Below, piece by piece: positions 6,575-7,530 of a stretch of DNA of 7,530 nt. Within the stretch, counting starts at the first letter, position 1. Each line of letters begins with the position of its first letter. The translations under genes and the position numbers were made by a program. Source of the stretch: an uncultured delta proteobacterium. GTDB lineage: Bacteria; Myxococcota_A; Bradymonadia; REDH01. The notes under the pieces were generated by a model. The model searched no databases. It saw only the letters and a list, made by a program, of their open reading frames with translations, and was not told where the DNA came from. The stretch is from the NCBI GenBank assembly GCA_903873545.1, contig CAIQPA010000496.1, forward strand, positions 1-7,530, in the 5' to 3' direction.

Positions 6575-7011
6575 CCGGCTCTCGGTCGGCGGGAGAAGGC
6601 TTGAGCGTAGCCGGCGGCCGCGGGGGTGATACGGGCCGTGGCTCAACGAACGACATGTCGGACCGCCGATCCTGGCACCGCCGAGTCGGCGTTCCTAGGC
6701 CGCGCGACTTGCCTGGGTGAACCTCTGAGAACTTCGCAGAGCGACGACCTTCAGCGACTTCGTCTGAATGTCGTATGCCCGCCAAACCTGGACCACGAAT
6801 CGGAGCGCTGAGGCGGCCGGGTTCGCGCGCCGGAGTCGCGGAGGATCGCCCCAAACCTACGACACTCAGCCTCTCGCACATGGGCTTTCGCCGCTTCGCG
6901 GGGTTCGGCGGCACCTTCGCTGCACCCTCGAAGCCGACCAAAACCTGCCCGCTCAGCTGCAGCAGGAGGAGGGTGTTGCGCGCATTCGCGCGCTCATTCC
7001 GGACGAGAGAC
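6575..7011. other. Stretch without a convincing gene between tRNA-Gly and the HEPN gene
   Basis: I see no ORF here with protein-like composition or a recognisable motif. The minus-strand frame 6941-6534 overlaps the HEPN start and is rich in Arg, Pro and Gly. Short inverted repeats are present, including GCCGAGTCGGC (6680-6690), CCGC-TTC-GCGG (6891-6901) and the GC hairpin at 6978-6993. The HEPN promoter should lie here, but I could not identify a convincing -35/-10 pair. No integrase remnant or tRNA-end duplication was recognised. Confidence 0.5.
6978..6993 (-). terminator. GC-rich hairpin just downstream of tRNA-Gly
   Basis: Two perfect 6-bp GCGCGC arms flank a 4-nt loop, beginning 18 nt past the encoded CCA of the tRNA. 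There is no following U-tract on the minus strand, so this is not a canonical intrinsic terminator. It may still act in transcript termination or 3' processing. Confidence 0.3.
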
Positions 7012-7086
7012 TGGAGCGGGCGATGGGGATCGAACCCACGACATTCAGCTTGGGAAGCTGACGTTCTACCGCTGAACTACGCCCGC
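7012..7086 (-). tRNA. tRNA-Gly, anticodon CCC, 3' CCA encoded
   Basis: The minus strand folds into a full cloverleaf of 75 nt. The acceptor stem is GCGGGCG/CGCCCGC. The D arm is GUUC-AGCGGUA-GAAC. The anticodon stem UCAGC/GCUGA closes the loop UUCCCAA, giving anticodon CCC, which reads glycine codon GGG. The T arm is GUGGG-UUCGAUC-CCCAU. The discriminator base is U, followed by a genomically encoded CCA (7014-7012). The 3' end points toward the accessory region, the orientation in which integrases commonly use tRNA genes as attachment sites. Confidence 0.96.
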
Positions 7087-7197
7087 GCGATCGAACGGAA
7101 GCACCCTACACGCACGCATGGCCCCGCGCCACTGCGCAGTTGGGACCCCGGGCAGCCTGCGCGCGAGCCGTCCGCCACGCGGTCGCCGCCTTCGCCC

Positions 7198-7530
7198 TCA
7201 CCCGCGCGAATACCCCAGCGTCGCGAGCACCGACGCCTCGTAGACCTCGACCGTCTCTGCGATCACGCCGCCGTATCCGCCGCCCATCACCGTCACGACC
7301 TCGACGCCGGCCTCGCGGCACGCGGCGAGGACCATGCGGTCGCGTTCCTGCAAGCCCGCCTTGCTGACGCGCAACCGGCCCAGGCGATCGCCGACGAGCG
7401 CGTCGGCGCCGGACAGGTAGAGGACGAACTCGGGGCGCGAGCGCGAGAATGACGCGTCGAGGCCGCGGGCCAGCTCGCGCAAGAACGCTTCGTCGGTCGT
7501 GCCGTCGGGCAACGCGATGTCGAGGTCGGA
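7198..7530 (-). CDS. Histone deacetylase family protein (AcuC/class IV-like), C-terminal part only
   Basis: The frame is open from the right edge to a TGA at 7200-7198, giving 110 visible residues; the N-terminal part lies outside the window. It contains SDLDIALPDGT, then LYLSGADALVGDRLGRL, where D43 of the fragment matches the zinc-ligand Asp of the deacetylase family. VMGGGY (81-86) follows, where Y86 matches the catalytic Tyr. The ERDRMVLAACREAGVEVV segment between them also fits the family. Bacterial members are zinc-dependent amidohydrolases acting on acetylated proteins or polyamines; the substrate here cannot be told. It is on the same strand as the tRNA, 111 bp upstream, and is probably part of the ordinary chromosome. 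No clear terminator with a U-tract was seen between them. Confidence 0.9.
   Translation of the reverse strand, partial: SDLDIALPDGTTDEAFLRELARGLDASFSRSRPEFVLYLSGADALVGDRLGRLRVSKAGLQERDRMVLAACREAGVEVVTVMGGGYGGVIAETVEVYEASVLATLGYSRG

Noticed and set aside
6534..6941. Minus-strand 135-residue ORF upstream of and overlapping the HEPN gene
   Set aside because: It overlaps the HEPN start out of frame, has no recognisable motif, and its Arg/Pro/Gly-rich composition is typical of chance frames in high-GC DNA.
6768..7061. Plus-strand ORF ending in RAMGIEPTTFSLGS
   Set aside because: Its C-terminus is the antisense translation of tRNA-Gly; this peptide is a well-known artefact of annotating across tRNA genes.
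6775..7452. Plus-strand 225-residue ORF (RWGSNPRHSAWEADVLPLNYAR)
   Set aside because: It runs antisense through the tRNA and the deacetylase gene, and its composition is dominated by Arg, Pro and Ala.

Overview
The window is high-GC bacterial DNA. Its right end looks like ordinary chromosome: a tRNA-Gly(CCC) gene and the 3' end of a histone-deacetylase-family gene. The rest reads as an accessory region. Base composition and gene content would suit a Myxococcota-like or actinobacterial genome, but nothing here fixes the phylum.

Layout, left to right. (1) Positions 1-2340, minus strand: a Ski2/Hel308-like DEAD/DEAH helicase with two C-terminal helix-hairpin-helix (HhH) motifs and a SWIM zinc finger. 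It is open at the left edge; 780 residues are visible. (2) Positions 2341-2434: a short AT-rich divergent control region with a promoter-like pair and a perfect 21-bp interrupted palindrome over the predicted transcription start. (3) Positions 2435-3013, plus strand: an XRE-type HTH regulator. (4) Positions 3010-5358, plus strand: a second, distinct Ski2/Hel308-like helicase of 782 residues. It overlaps the regulator by ATGA, so the two are almost certainly translationally coupled. (5) Positions 5387-5948, minus strand: a decayed 3' portion of a metK-like S-adenosylmethionine synthetase gene, with three frame changes and three internal stops. (6) Positions 5942-6574, minus strand: an intact HEPN-domain protein (RiboL-PSP/MAE_28990-like) with an R-x4-H motif, probably an RNase. 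(7) Positions 6575-7011: no convincing gene. (8) Positions 7012-7086, minus strand: tRNA-Gly(CCC) with encoded CCA. (9) Positions 7198-7530, minus strand: the 3' end of a histone-deacetylase-family gene.

The main point of interest is the left two thirds. Two non-identical Ski2-like helicases, both ending in HhH DNA-binding elements and one also carrying a SWIM finger, are arranged head to head around one HTH regulator and one palindromic operator candidate. That layout suggests a regulated two-helicase nucleic-acid-processing or genome-defence module. I cannot match it to a named system. The function is inference; the domain calls and the regulatory architecture are read from the sequence. 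The HEPN RNase candidate, the dead metK fragment and the tRNA boundary suggest a recombination-prone accessory locus beside a tRNA gene.
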